The notes beneath the pieces are model-generated. The model searched no databases, was not told where the DNA came from, and saw only the letters and a list, made by a program, of their open reading frames with translations. A DNA stretch of 64,000 bases from Campylobacterales bacterium (GTDB lineage: Bacteria; Campylobacterota; Campylobacteria; Campylobacterales; Sulfurospirillaceae): NCBI GenBank assembly GCA_016930915.1, contig JAFGFU010000035.1, positions 1 through 64,000 on the forward strand, read 5' to 3'. A program made the position numbers and the translations under genes. Every line of letters begins with the position of its first letter. Within the stretch, counting starts at the first letter, position 1. Positions 1-9,071 of this stretch are shown here, piece by piece.

Positions 1-87
1 GAAACTGATGAAACTGATGAAACTGATGAAACTGATGAAACTGATGAAACTGATGAAACTGATGAAACTGATGAAACTGATGAAACT
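1..87 (+). repeat. 9-bp in-frame tandem repeat GAAACTGAT (Glu-Thr-Asp), 9 full units plus 6 bp, truncated at window start
   Basis: Direct reading of bases 1-87. Confidence 0.98.
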
Positions 88-393
88 TGGGCTGACGCTC
101 CTTTTGTTGGTGAGGCAAATGATATACAAACGGGAATAGACTCTTTGGATGATTTAAGTGAAAATCTTATCAAAAAAGCTTTTGGGGAAGAGTGTGTTGA
201 AGAAGAAAAAAGTGTTGTTGCCTTAGCGAGCCCTTATCAGCAAGACGAAGAGATAGAAGTTATTCGTGGCGAAATTGAGAAAAGTATTTCTAGAAGCATT
301 TCAAGTTTTGCACAAAGTGATATTTTGCGAGAAGCACTGAAAGGAATGCGTATTAATATTTCTATTTCATTTGATGAAAATGAGGCTAAGTGA
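1..393 (+). CDS. C-terminal part of an acidic, repeat-containing protein (5' truncated by window edge); HP0322-like poly-E-rich protein by position next to gmk
   Basis: Frame 1 is open from base 1 through ORF 145..393: (ETD)n-ETWADAPFVGEANDIQTGIDSLDDLSENLIKKAFG...; directly upstream of gmk-tatA-argS, the order I recall for Helicobacter HP0322-HP0319. Confidence 0.7.
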   Translation, partial: ETDETDETDETDETDETDETDETDETDETWADAPFVGEANDIQTGIDSLDDLSENLIKKAFGEECVEEEKSVVALASPYQQDEEIEVIRGEIEKSISRSISSFAQSDILREALKGMRINISISFDENEAK

Positions 394-1004
394 AAGGAAA
401 TCTTCTTGTTATCTCTGGACCTAGCGGTTCAGGAAAAAGTTCTTTAATGAAAGAAATTTTGTTGGAAATTGGAGATGCTTATTTTTCTATTTCAAGTACA
501 ACACGACCAATACGTGAAGGTGAAGAAAATGGTGTCAATTATCATTTTATCTCAAAAGAAGAGTTTGAAAAAGATATTGATGCAGGATTTTTTTTAGAAT
601 GGGCAAAAGTCCATGATAATTATTATGGTACATCTCTCAAGCCTATTTTAAAAGAGCTTCAAAAAGGTAGGTTGGTCATTTGCGATATTGATGTACAAGG
701 ACATAAAATTGCTCAAGAGAAGTTTGGGCATTTAATTACTTCCGTTTTTGTCACAACTCCTGATCAAAAAAGTTTACAAGAACGTTTGCTTAAACGAGGA
801 ACAGATAGCCATGAAGTTATTGAGAAACGTTTAGCTAACGCAGTTTCTGAAATGACATGTATTGGCGAATACGATTACGTATTGGTCAATGATGATTTTA
901 AAAAGGCATCAAAAGATTTATTGGCTATTGCACATGCTTCAAGACGAAAAATGTCCTTAATGGATATGAGCGAATTTATTAGTAGATGGGTTAATATTGA
1001 ATAA
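390..1004 (+). CDS. gmk: Guanylate kinase
   Basis: MKGNLLVISGPSGSGKSSLMKEIL P-loop, FSISSTTRPIREGEENGVNYHF guanylate kinase signature. Confidence 0.97.
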   Translation: MKGNLLVISGPSGSGKSSLMKEILLEIGDAYFSISSTTRPIREGEENGVNYHFISKEEFEKDIDAGFFLEWAKVHDNYYGTSLKPILKELQKGRLVICDIDVQGHKIAQEKFGHLITSVFVTTPDQKSLQERLLKRGTDSHEVIEKRLANAVSEMTCIGEYDYVLVNDDFKKASKDLLAIAHASRRKMSLMDMSEFISRWVNIE

Positions 1005-1084
1005 ATTTCTTTATTTTGGTTTATAAAAAAATGCTATAATGAGCGCTCTTAAAGTTTACATGTAAAAATATTAAAGGAGAGAAG

Positions 1085-1318
1085 ATGGGTCCAAGTGTTC
1101 AGCAGTTGCTGATTATTTTATTGATTGTTGTATTGCTTTTTGGAGCAAAAAAAATTCCTGAACTTGCTAAGGGGTTAGGCTCTGGTATTAAAAACTTTAA
1201 AAAAGCAGTTAAGGAAGATGAAGAGTCAACTGAAAATGTTGAAAAAGTTGAAGCAAAAGAGACTAAACCAGAAGCGACTGCAACAACCACTTCAGCAGAT
1301 GATAAAAAATCTGTATAA
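1085..1318 (+). CDS. tatA: Sec-independent translocase TatA/E
   Basis: Short N-terminal TM helix plus [23 protein letters not shown]. Confidence 0.95.
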   Translation: MGPSVQQLLIILLIVVLLFGAKKIPELAKGLGSGIKNFKKAVKEDEESTENVEKVEAKETKPEATATTTSADDKKSV

Positions 1319-1327
1319 GGTTTAGTA

Positions 1328-2914
1328 TTGAAAAAATCGGTTATTCGTGCTATTACAGAAAAGTTACAAAGAGAATTTGTTTTAGAAAAACCTGCGAATC
1401 TTTTTTTTGGCCATTATGCTACTCCTATTGCGTTTTCATTAGCGAAAGAGTTAAAAAAATCTCCTATTGCTATTGCTGAAGAGATCTGTGCACAATTTGA
1501 TACAGGGGACATCTTTAAAGAGGTCACTCCTATTAAAGGGTATATCAATTTTAAATTGAGTGAACATTTCTTAGATCAGTATGCTACTTGGGCTATTCAA
1601 AATGAGTCACTTTTTGGAAAAGATGAGAACCATGAATCTATTTTGCTGGAGTATGTGAGTGCTAATCCCACAGGACCTTTGCATATTGGACATGCAAGAG
1701 GTGCGGTGATTGGTGATGCGCTTGCTCGTATTGGTCAACATTTAGGCTATCAAATCACAACAGAGTATTATGTTAACGATGCGGGAAATCAGGTTGATTT
1801 ATTAGGTCTTTCTATTTACCTTGCTGGACGTGAAAATATTTTAGGCTTACATGTAAATTGGCCAGAAGAGTTTTATCGCGGTGAGTATATTGTTGATTTA
1901 GCGCATGTAGCTAAAGCTGAACTGGGAAGCTCTGTTTTCGAAGATGAAGCAAATATCGCTTTGCTCTCAACATGGGGTAAAGATAAGATGTTGGAGCTTA
2001 TTAAGTCCAATCTTGCTGATGTTGGCATTTATTTTGAGCAGTTTGTCAGTGAAAAATCACTGTATGATAAGTGGGATGAGAGTTTTATTAAACTTCAACA
2101 ACATGATAAAACCTATGAAGAGGGTGGTAAGATTTGGATTCGCTCTACTGAAGTAGGGGATGAAAAAGATCGTGTAGTTGTGCGAGAAGATGGCAGACCT
2201 ACCTATTTAGCAGGCGATATTATTTACCATGATAATAAATTTCAACGAAATTATGACAAATACATTAATATTTGGGGTGCAGACCATCATGGCTATATCA
2301 CGAGAGTAAAGGCTGCAATCAACTTTTTAGGCTATGATGAATCAAAACTTGAGGTTTTACTTGCTCAGATGGTTTCACTTTTAAAAGGTGGTGAGCCTTA
2401 TAAGATGAGTAAGCGTGCGGGAAATTTTATTTTGATGAGTGATGTTGTGAGTGAAGTAGGAAGTGATGCTTTACGTTTTGTCTTTTTAAGCAAAAAATCA
2501 GATACACATCTTGAATTTGATGTGGATGTTTTTAAACAAGAAGATAGTAACAATCCTATTTTTTATATCAATTATGCCCATGCACGTATAAACCAGATTT
2601 TTGCAAAAGCTGGAAAAAGTATTGTAGATGTAGAGAACGTTCTTCTTAAAGATATGAGTGAAGATGCACAAAATCTTCTTTTTAGTGCGCTCTTATTGCC
2701 TGAAGTCTTAGAAGATGCGTTTCATTCAAGACAGGTTCAAAAAGTAACAGAGTATCTCAAAAATCTTGCGGCTTCCTTACATAAATTTTACAATGAAAAT
2801 CGTGTTGTAGGAAGTGCGGAAGAGGAAAAATTCTTAAAACTTTTTGCGGTTGTTGCATTGTCACTTCGTGTAGGTATGAAACTCATAGGCATTACAGCCA
2901 AAGAGAGAATGTAG
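1328..2914 (+). CDS. argS: Arginyl-tRNA synthetase
   Basis: VSANPTGPLHIGHARGAVIGDALARIG HIGH motif; YKMSKRAGN KMSKS-like motif. Confidence 0.97.
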   Translation: MKKSVIRAITEKLQREFVLEKPANLFFGHYATPIAFSLAKELKKSPIAIAEEICAQFDTGDIFKEVTPIKGYINFKLSEHFLDQYATWAIQNESLFGKDENHESILLEYVSANPTGPLHIGHARGAVIGDALARIGQHLGYQITTEYYVNDAGNQVDLLGLSIYLAGRENILGLHVNWPEEFYRGEYIVDLAHVAKAELGSSVFEDEANIALLSTWGKDKMLELIKSNLADVGIYFEQFVSEKSLYDKWDESFIKLQQHDKTYEEGGKIWIRSTEVGDEKDRVVVREDGRPTYLAGDIIYHDNKFQRNYDKYINIWGADHHGYITRVKAAINFLGYDESKLEVLLAQMVSLLKGGEPYKMSKRAGNFILMSDVVSEVGSDALRFVFLSKKSDTHLEFDVDVFKQEDSNNPIFYINYAHARINQIFAKAGKSIVDVENVLLKDMSEDAQNLLFSALLLPEVLEDAFHSRQVQKVTEYLKNLAASLHKFYNENRVVGSAEEEKFLKLFAVVALSLRVGMKLIGITAKERM

Positions 2915-2922
2915 AGTTTTTT

Positions 2923-3756
2923 GTGAGAAAACCGCCTTTAGCTCACTCTTTTTTAAGCCTTTTTATTAAATATCCAAAACTTCTTTTTATCGCTCTCCTT
3001 TTAGGAGGGCTCTCTTATACGTATGAGCTTTTTATTGCTAGAGATACCATGGTATTTCAAGGAATTCCAAAAGCAACAGAAAATAGCTGGAAAACTTTTA
3101 CCCGTATCTTTCGCAATGATGCCTTCATGGTTGGCTATTCTGACATACGGGGAAATCCGTTGTGGGTTGTTTATAAATTGAGTACTCCCAAAGCCTCACA
3201 GCCATTAAAACGTCCTGAAAATTTCACTTCAGATTGGCGAAATCTTAGTTTGATTGCTCCTTCTGATTATACCAATAGCGGGTATGATAGAGGACATATG
3301 GCACCCAATCGAGCCATTGCGCAGCTCTATGGTAAAATAGCACAAGAAGAGACGTTTTTAATGACCAATATTACACCTCAAAAACCTTCTCTTAATCAAA
3401 AACTGTGGCAACGTTTAGAGAGTTTGGAATTTGAAGCGTTTACGCAAAAATTTAAGACCGTATGGGTTTATACAGGACCATTGTTTAATACCAATGTTAA
3501 GCGTCTTAAGAGCTCTTATTGGGTTGCAATCCCTGATGCTTTTTATAAAATTTATGTGGGAATAGAAGCAGATGGAAGTTTGAAAACTTTAGCATTTATT
3601 CTACCTCAAAATGCAAAAGCCAATACACCTCTTGAGAAGTTTATCGTGAGTATTGATACGGTTGAAAAGAGCAGTGGATTTGACTTTTTACATACATTAG
3701 ACGATGGTATTGAAAATGAATTGGAAAAGCAGATCCAAAAAGAGGGTTGGTTTTAA
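2923..3756 (+). CDS. DNA/RNA non-specific endonuclease (NucA family), membrane-anchored or exported
   Basis: YDRGHMAPNRAIA (DRGHxAP motif), ETFLMTNITPQKPSLNQKLWQRLE; N-terminal hydrophobic segment. Confidence 0.92.
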   Translation: MRKPPLAHSFLSLFIKYPKLLFIALLLGGLSYTYELFIARDTMVFQGIPKATENSWKTFTRIFRNDAFMVGYSDIRGNPLWVVYKLSTPKASQPLKRPENFTSDWRNLSLIAPSDYTNSGYDRGHMAPNRAIAQLYGKIAQEETFLMTNITPQKPSLNQKLWQRLESLEFEAFTQKFKTVWVYTGPLFNTNVKRLKSSYWVAIPDAFYKIYVGIEADGSLKTLAFILPQNAKANTPLEKFIVSIDTVEKSSGFDFLHTLDDGIENELEKQIQKEGWF

Positions 3757-3778
3757 TCTTTACATGTAAAGATTAAAA
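3751..3778. repeat. 28-bp perfect palindrome centred on TTTACATGTAAA between convergent genes
   Basis: TTTTAATCTTTACATGTAAAGATTAAAA. Confidence 0.97.
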
Positions 3779-4954
3779 TGGCATTTTTACAGATTTATCA
3801 TCTGGGTTTGCAGTGTAATATTTAATACAATTCCTTCCACTATTTTTAGCAGTATAAAGGGCTATATCTGCTTGTTTAAACGCTTCTTGAAAGTTTTGTG
3901 CTTGATGTGCTAAAAGATTGACCCCAATGGAAACACTTACCGAAATAGATTTCGTATCTGAAATCAAAAACTCTGCTGTTTGAATGGCATGAAAAACACG
4001 TTCAATAACGGAAAATGAGACTGCATCATTACTTTTTTTATCAACTTTTACAAGGATAAGAAACTCCTCCCCTCCGTAGCGTATGACACTATCCCCTTCA
4101 CGAATCGTTTGTAAAAGAATATGAGCAATTTGTGTGAGAATTTTATCTCCCGCATCGTGTCCATAAGTGTCATTAATTCTTTTAAAATAATCAATATCCA
4201 GTGCGGCAATAATGTACTCATTTAAGTTGATGAGTTTTTCATATTTTTGAAGGTAATTTCGGTTGTAAACATTTGTGAGTTTGTCGATGAACGCACTTTG
4301 ATTAATGGAACTAAAACGTTTGGTTTGAATGCCAATAAAGAGAAGTACCAGCATGATGACACCCATCATGGCAAAAATGCCATGTTGTATGGTTTGAATG
4401 ATATGATTAATCTCTTGAATTTTATTGATGGAAAAATCAATCGCTAAAATGAGTTCTACACGGTTGTTGTGAAGAATGGGAATTAAATAGCTAAGAGAGA
4501 GCTGATGCAAAAGGGTATGGCGGATAATAAGAGGCTCTTTTGTGCTATAAATGGCAAGCCATTCTGGGCTATCAACATCAAATTTTTGATCTATGAAAGA
4601 TTTTTCTTCATTTAAAGAGGCATCACCTAAAAAGCGAAAAATCCCTCTCTCATCACGGTAGAGAAGATAGGCGTACTTGACATGAGACGTAAGCAGAACG
4701 TTTAGATGTTCTTCAATTTTTTGGTGTATCGATGCATATTTTTTAACACTTTGAACATAATCCTCACTCCCTTTTAAAAGTGATTCAATCGAGTGTGCAC
4801 TGTTGTGCGTGATCGAAAAAATGTCTGAGGTTGCAATTTCAAAAATTTTTGTTTCGATATTTTTTTCTAAACGCATGGTCGCAAACAATAAAAAAATTAA
4901 AATAAGTCCGATAAGTCCAAGTGGTGCAAAGAGATAGAAATTATTTTGACGCAT
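3773..4954 (-). CDS. Diguanylate cyclase with N-terminal periplasmic sensor region (GGDEF)
   Basis: RYGGEEFLILV GGEEF motif, DKLTNVYNRNYL, two predicted TM segments. Confidence 0.93.
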   Translation of the reverse strand: MRQNNFYLFAPLGLIGLILIFLLFATMRLEKNIETKIFEIATSDIFSITHNSAHSIESLLKGSEDYVQSVKKYASIHQKIEEHLNVLLTSHVKYAYLLYRDERGIFRFLGDASLNEEKSFIDQKFDVDSPEWLAIYSTKEPLIIRHTLLHQLSLSYLIPILHNNRVELILAIDFSINKIQEINHIIQTIQHGIFAMMGVIMLVLLFIGIQTKRFSSINQSAFIDKLTNVYNRNYLQKYEKLINLNEYIIAALDIDYFKRINDTYGHDAGDKILTQIAHILLQTIREGDSVIRYGGEEFLILVKVDKKSNDAVSFSVIERVFHAIQTAEFLISDTKSISVSVSIGVNLLAHQAQNFQEAFKQADIALYTAKNSGRNCIKYYTANPDDKSVKMPF

Positions 4955-5409
4955 TAGAAATTCTCGATAAATTGATGAAAAGTTGTGGGTAGGCTAATAG
5001 ATTTTTCCTCAAGTCTTTGATGACTAAAAACAATATTGGGGCGACTCTTATTCCAAAAAAGTGCTCCAAAAAACTTTTTATTTGAGAGAAATTTACGGTA
5101 ATTATTCGTAAAGAAAAGAGTTTTTTTATCTGAAGAACACTCTATAATTTCCTCTTTTTTATTGATAAAGATAAAATTTGCTCTTTCACAATCCTTCGTC
5201 AGTGTAAAATAGTTCGAATAGACCTTCTCTTCAAGCGGTGATATCTTTGGAATAAACAAGATAACATTTTCATCCAAAGACGCGGTGGCAATTTCATAAA
5301 TAATCTTTGCCTCTAATTCGACCTCTTTGGTATAGGGTTCAACCAAGAAGGTGTAGTGTTCTGCATAAGAGAGTGTCCAAAGAGTGAAGATGAAAAAGAA
5401 TGCTTTCAT
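4954..5409 (-). CDS. Small exported protein of unknown function between an outer-membrane receptor and a GGDEF protein
   Basis: MKAFFFIFTLWTLSYAEHY signal peptide; overlaps neighbours; the ORF track start (5421) extends 4 codons upstream. Confidence 0.7.
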   Translation of the reverse strand: MKAFFFIFTLWTLSYAEHYTFLVEPYTKEVELEAKIIYEIATASLDENVILFIPKISPLEEKVYSNYFTLTKDCERANFIFINKKEEIIECSSDKKTLFFTNNYRKFLSNKKFFGALFWNKSRPNIVFSHQRLEEKSISLPTTFHQFIENF

Positions 5410-7316
5410 TAGAAGACCCACTTAAATGAAACCATAATACTTCTCTCGTTGTCATCCAATGCAAAAAAAGTACTTCCAAAGTTCGTAAAATAGAGTGATT
5501 GTGTTGATTTATCAAGGATATTTGATGCTTTAACGCTGTAACTTAAATCTTTTGTCGCATGATAGGTTGCCCCTAAGCTTAGATCAAAACTATCGGGAAT
5601 TTCCAGCCCTAAATAATCATAGCCGTTTCTGTAAATAATCGAGGTAAAGTAGTCAAATTTTTGATAACCGCCCATAAATTTGATAAATCCGCCTTTAGTA
5701 GCATTATTAATTTGTTCGCTTAGCGTGGATGTATAGTAGTTAAGATGGAGTTTATCTCGCTTGGAAAAGGTGTATTCATAATCAAAAACGAGTCCATCGG
5801 TTTTAATGGTATGGTCAACATTGACAAAACCAACAGGCGTTTGATAGAGAAAATTATCAATTTCCACATGATCGAAGGTGATACCAAATTTTGAATTTCC
5901 AGTGGTATACACCGCTTCAAGGGTATAAAAATAATACTCTTGGGATTTAAGGTTGGGCATGTTTTTGTTGGCATAATCTATGGTGTAAAAAGAGGGCGTT
6001 AGTGCCGTTTGGGTATAAAAGGCTTTAAACCCAAAATGGGATGTGGGCGTATAAATTGTACCGATGCGTAAAAGTTTTTCTGAGGTATCTTCAAGATAGG
6101 CATTACGGTCGTAATAATCAATTTTGGCATTTGCAACCAGTAAAAGCTCTGGATGTAAAGAGTAGCTCTCTTGTAAAAGCACTGAAGAGGTGGTTTCATG
6201 TTTAAAGCTATTGTAATGCTCTATCTCATTGGTTTGGTTTAAAAAATTTGTGCTTTTTCTTTTTAAAACATCGTATGTTTTATGTTTAACATTGAGTGCT
6301 AGAATCAAAGCATTTTCATCACTTTCAAAGGACTTAGAGAGATACGCATTGCTCTTTGTAAAGCGTAAATCTTCTTGAAAGTTTTTGGGGATGCTCCATG
6401 GTATGCTAAGGTCTATGAGCGGTGTAATATTGATACCTTGATCATTGCTTTCCTCGTAGCTTCGCTCGTTGATATCAAAGGAAAAATTGGCTTTGAGTGA
6501 TTTGTCTTCTAATAAAAAGTGTGTGTAATTGAGAAAAAAATCTTTGGAAAGATTTTCTCCATCATTGGGTGTGGAATCGAGTGCAAGCCCTGCATAATTA
6601 CTTTTTGTAATATCTGTGTAGCCTAAATTGATTTTGCTTGTTTCGTTGCTTATATCTGCAAAGAGATAATGTTTCGTTCCATTACTAGTAAGTTTTTGCT
6701 GATTATAGAGGCTTGTTTTTTTAATTTTCTCTTGATTGGCAAAGAGCAGATACGACCAGCCATTTTCAAAAATGTGTGAATTCGTGATACTTTGCGAATG
6801 CCCCGTTTTAGAGGAAAACCATGCGGCAACTTCTGAGCCATCTTCTTTGAGGGCTGATTTTGTGTAGATACGCACAAAATAGATGCCCGTTTCATTGCCA
6901 AAAGAGAAGGAGCTCTCTCCGTAGTAAATTTCAACATGATCCACAAAATCCAAAGGCAGATCGCTCCATGAAAGGGAGGTCGATTGGTCGTAGCCTGAGC
7001 TGATTTCATGGTCATTAATAAAAAAACGAAAGAAGCCACTGGTCGTTGTTTTGGAGCCTGTTAGAGAGTAGTTGGTAAGTCCAAATTGATTGGTGTTGAT
7101 GTTAAAAAGAGGCAACTCTTTGAGGATCTCATTGAGCGTTCGATACTGCATAAGCCGAATCTCTTTTTGAGAGTAAACGACCACATGTCCAATTTTTTCA
7201 TTGACAGTTTCCAACGAATTTTCAGTGGTTGCTTGGTACTCTTCAAGCAGTGTATCTAAGGTGTCTGAGAGAAGCAGACGACTCAATAGTCCAAGAATCA
7301 GTATAGCTCTAAACAA
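5409..7316 (-). CDS. TonB-dependent receptor-like outer membrane protein (plug plus beta-barrel)
   Basis: Signal peptide, plug-like region VVVYSQKEIRLMQYRTLNEILKELPLFNI...VDHVEIYYGESSFSFGNETG, terminal aromatic (KWVF) typical of barrels. Confidence 0.8.
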   Translation of the reverse strand: MFRAILILGLLSRLLLSDTLDTLLEEYQATTENSLETVNEKIGHVVVYSQKEIRLMQYRTLNEILKELPLFNINTNQFGLTNYSLTGSKTTTSGFFRFFINDHEISSGYDQSTSLSWSDLPLDFVDHVEIYYGESSFSFGNETGIYFVRIYTKSALKEDGSEVAAWFSSKTGHSQSITNSHIFENGWSYLLFANQEKIKKTSLYNQQKLTSNGTKHYLFADISNETSKINLGYTDITKSNYAGLALDSTPNDGENLSKDFFLNYTHFLLEDKSLKANFSFDINERSYEESNDQGINITPLIDLSIPWSIPKNFQEDLRFTKSNAYLSKSFESDENALILALNVKHKTYDVLKRKSTNFLNQTNEIEHYNSFKHETTSSVLLQESYSLHPELLLVANAKIDYYDRNAYLEDTSEKLLRIGTIYTPTSHFGFKAFYTQTALTPSFYTIDYANKNMPNLKSQEYYFYTLEAVYTTGNSKFGITFDHVEIDNFLYQTPVGFVNVDHTIKTDGLVFDYEYTFSKRDKLHLNYYTSTLSEQINNATKGGFIKFMGGYQKFDYFTSIIYRNGYDYLGLEIPDSFDLSLGATYHATKDLSYSVKASNILDKSTQSLYFTNFGSTFFALDDNERSIMVSFKWVF

Positions 7317-7422
7317 GGGAATAAATGTCCTTACATGTAATTATGAGAACTATGAGTATAGGGAAGAGAAGCTTAAGAACATCTATAAAAAAATAAGACG
7401 ATGTAATCTAATGGAGTTATCT

Positions 7423-7833
7423 TTATTTTTTACTAGAACATCGTTTACAAATACCATTCATAACGATAAAACTACTACTAATTTCAAAGCCACTTTGAAA
7501 AAAAATGGTTTCTAAAAGCGGTTTTGTTTCTACAAATATATCTTCTACATTACCACAGTGGGAACATAAAAGATGAATATGTGGAACTTTTTTAATTTCG
7601 TATTTTTGCTTTTGCTGTGGTAATTTAACTTCTTCTAAAATATAAAAGGCAAGTAAATCATGAATATTTCTGTACAACGTGGCTTTAGACATGGTTGGAT
7701 ATTTTTGTAGGATAAGTTCAAAAAGTGTTTCAATATCAATATGCCCATGGGTATCAATACACTCTAAAATAGCCAAACGCTGATGGGTTGATTTTAAATT
7801 ACTTGCTTTTAAAATATCTCTAAATCGTTCCAT
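7423..7833 (-). CDS. Fur-family transcriptional regulator, probably PerR-like
   Basis: LKSTHQRLAILECIDTHGHIDIETLFELI..TMSKATLYRNIHDL; HIHLLCSHCGNVEDI and CKRC metal motifs; next to cytochrome c peroxidase. Confidence 0.88.
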   Translation of the reverse strand: MERFRDILKASNLKSTHQRLAILECIDTHGHIDIETLFELILQKYPTMSKATLYRNIHDLLAFYILEEVKLPQQKQKYEIKKVPHIHLLCSHCGNVEDIFVETKPLLETIFFQSGFEISSSFIVMNGICKRCSSKK

Positions 7834-7995
7834 ATCTAACCTTTACATGTAAAAAAATATTCTATAAAAACATGGCTTAGTATGTAATTAACAAAATGTA
7901 ACACATGGTTAAATGAAAACTAATTCTAAACAATATTAATTACTATTTAAGATAAATATTCTTAAAGTAATTTATAATCTTAAAAAGGAGAAGAA

Positions 7996-9024
7996 ATGCA
8001 AATTTCTAAGGTAATTAGTCTTTGTGCACTCAGTGCAACGGTTGTTTTTGGTGCAAGTAGTTTGGTTCAAAAGGTAAAGGATAATGGAATTGAAGCCATT
8101 CCTACGAGTCAATTAGAGATTTTAAAATTGATTGATGATCCCAAAGATCCAATTACCGATGCCAAAGTAGAATTGGGCAAAAAACTCTACTTTGACCCTC
8201 GTATGTCGAAGAGTTCCTTAATTAGTTGTAATACCTGTCATAATTTAGCCTTAGGGGGTGTGGATGGTATTAGTGCAGCCATTGGGCATGGTTGGACAGC
8301 CAATCCTGCACACCTAAACTCTCCAACAGTGTATAACTCTGTCTTTTTTAAAGCACAGTTTTGGGATGGGCGAAGTCCTCACTTAGCGGATCAAGCACAA
8401 GGTCCTGTACAAGCAGGTCCTGAGATGGCCGCACCTCCAAAGTTGGTTGAGCAACGTATTAATTCTATCCCTGAGTACGTGAATGAATTTAAATTTGCGT
8501 ATGGTGATAGTGTTAAAATTACCTTCGAGAAAATTACGGATACTATCGCAACATTTGAAAAAACACTGATTACTCCCTCACGTTTTGATGATTTTATGAA
8601 TGGCAATGATAATGCTCTAAGCAAAGCAGAAAAAGAGGGACTTGAAGTTTTTATGGATAAAGGATGTGCTGCATGTCACAATGGTATTGCCTTGGGTGGT
8701 ACGATGCAACCATTCCAAATTGCTGCAAAATATAAATTTGCTTCTTTAGGAGGGTTTCAAGGGGATAAAGACGGTATGGTAAAAACGCCAACACTTCGAA
8801 ATATCACTGAGACAGCGCCTTACTATCACAATGGTGCGATTTGGACACTCAAAGAAGCCATTCAAGAGATGGGAAGTACACAACTTGGCATTACGATTAA
8901 TGATGTAGAGGCTGCAAAAATTGAAACATTTTTGAAAGCACTCAAAGGAAGAAAACCTGCGGTTACGTACCCAGAATTACCAGAGAGTACAGCAAAAACG
9001 CCAAAACCTGACGCAAAACTGTAA
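7996..9024 (+). CDS. Di-haem cytochrome c peroxidase
   Basis: Two CxxCH motifs (CNTCH, CAACH), PTLRNITETAPYYHNGAIWTLKEAIQEMG. Confidence 0.95.
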   Translation: MQISKVISLCALSATVVFGASSLVQKVKDNGIEAIPTSQLEILKLIDDPKDPITDAKVELGKKLYFDPRMSKSSLISCNTCHNLALGGVDGISAAIGHGWTANPAHLNSPTVYNSVFFKAQFWDGRSPHLADQAQGPVQAGPEMAAPPKLVEQRINSIPEYVNEFKFAYGDSVKITFEKITDTIATFEKTLITPSRFDDFMNGNDNALSKAEKEGLEVFMDKGCAACHNGIALGGTMQPFQIAAKYKFASLGGFQGDKDGMVKTPTLRNITETAPYYHNGAIWTLKEAIQEMGSTQLGITINDVEAAKIETFLKALKGRKPAVTYPELPESTAKTPKPDAKL

Positions 9025-9033
9025 GGTGAATCA

Positions 9034-9060
9034 ACCCTCTTAGGCAAAACCTAAGAGGGT
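9034..9060 (+). terminator. Hairpin terminator after cytochrome c peroxidase
   Basis: ACCCTCTTAGG-caaaa-CCTAAGAGGGT, 11-bp stem. Confidence 0.8.
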
Positions 9061-9071
9061 CTTAATGCTTT

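Noticed and set aside
1-87. CRISPR-like short tandem repeat at the window start
   Set aside because: Units are contiguous 9-mers without spacers and translate in frame as (ETD)n.
2923-3756. Colicin-like toxin or phage nuclease
   Set aside because: It matches the general NucA-type non-specific nuclease family with no immunity gene; more simply an exported nuclease.
7201-7515. ORF 7201..7515 on the plus strand
   Set aside because: Overlaps the 5' end of the receptor gene and the 3' end of the Fur-family gene antisense; no recognisable motif.
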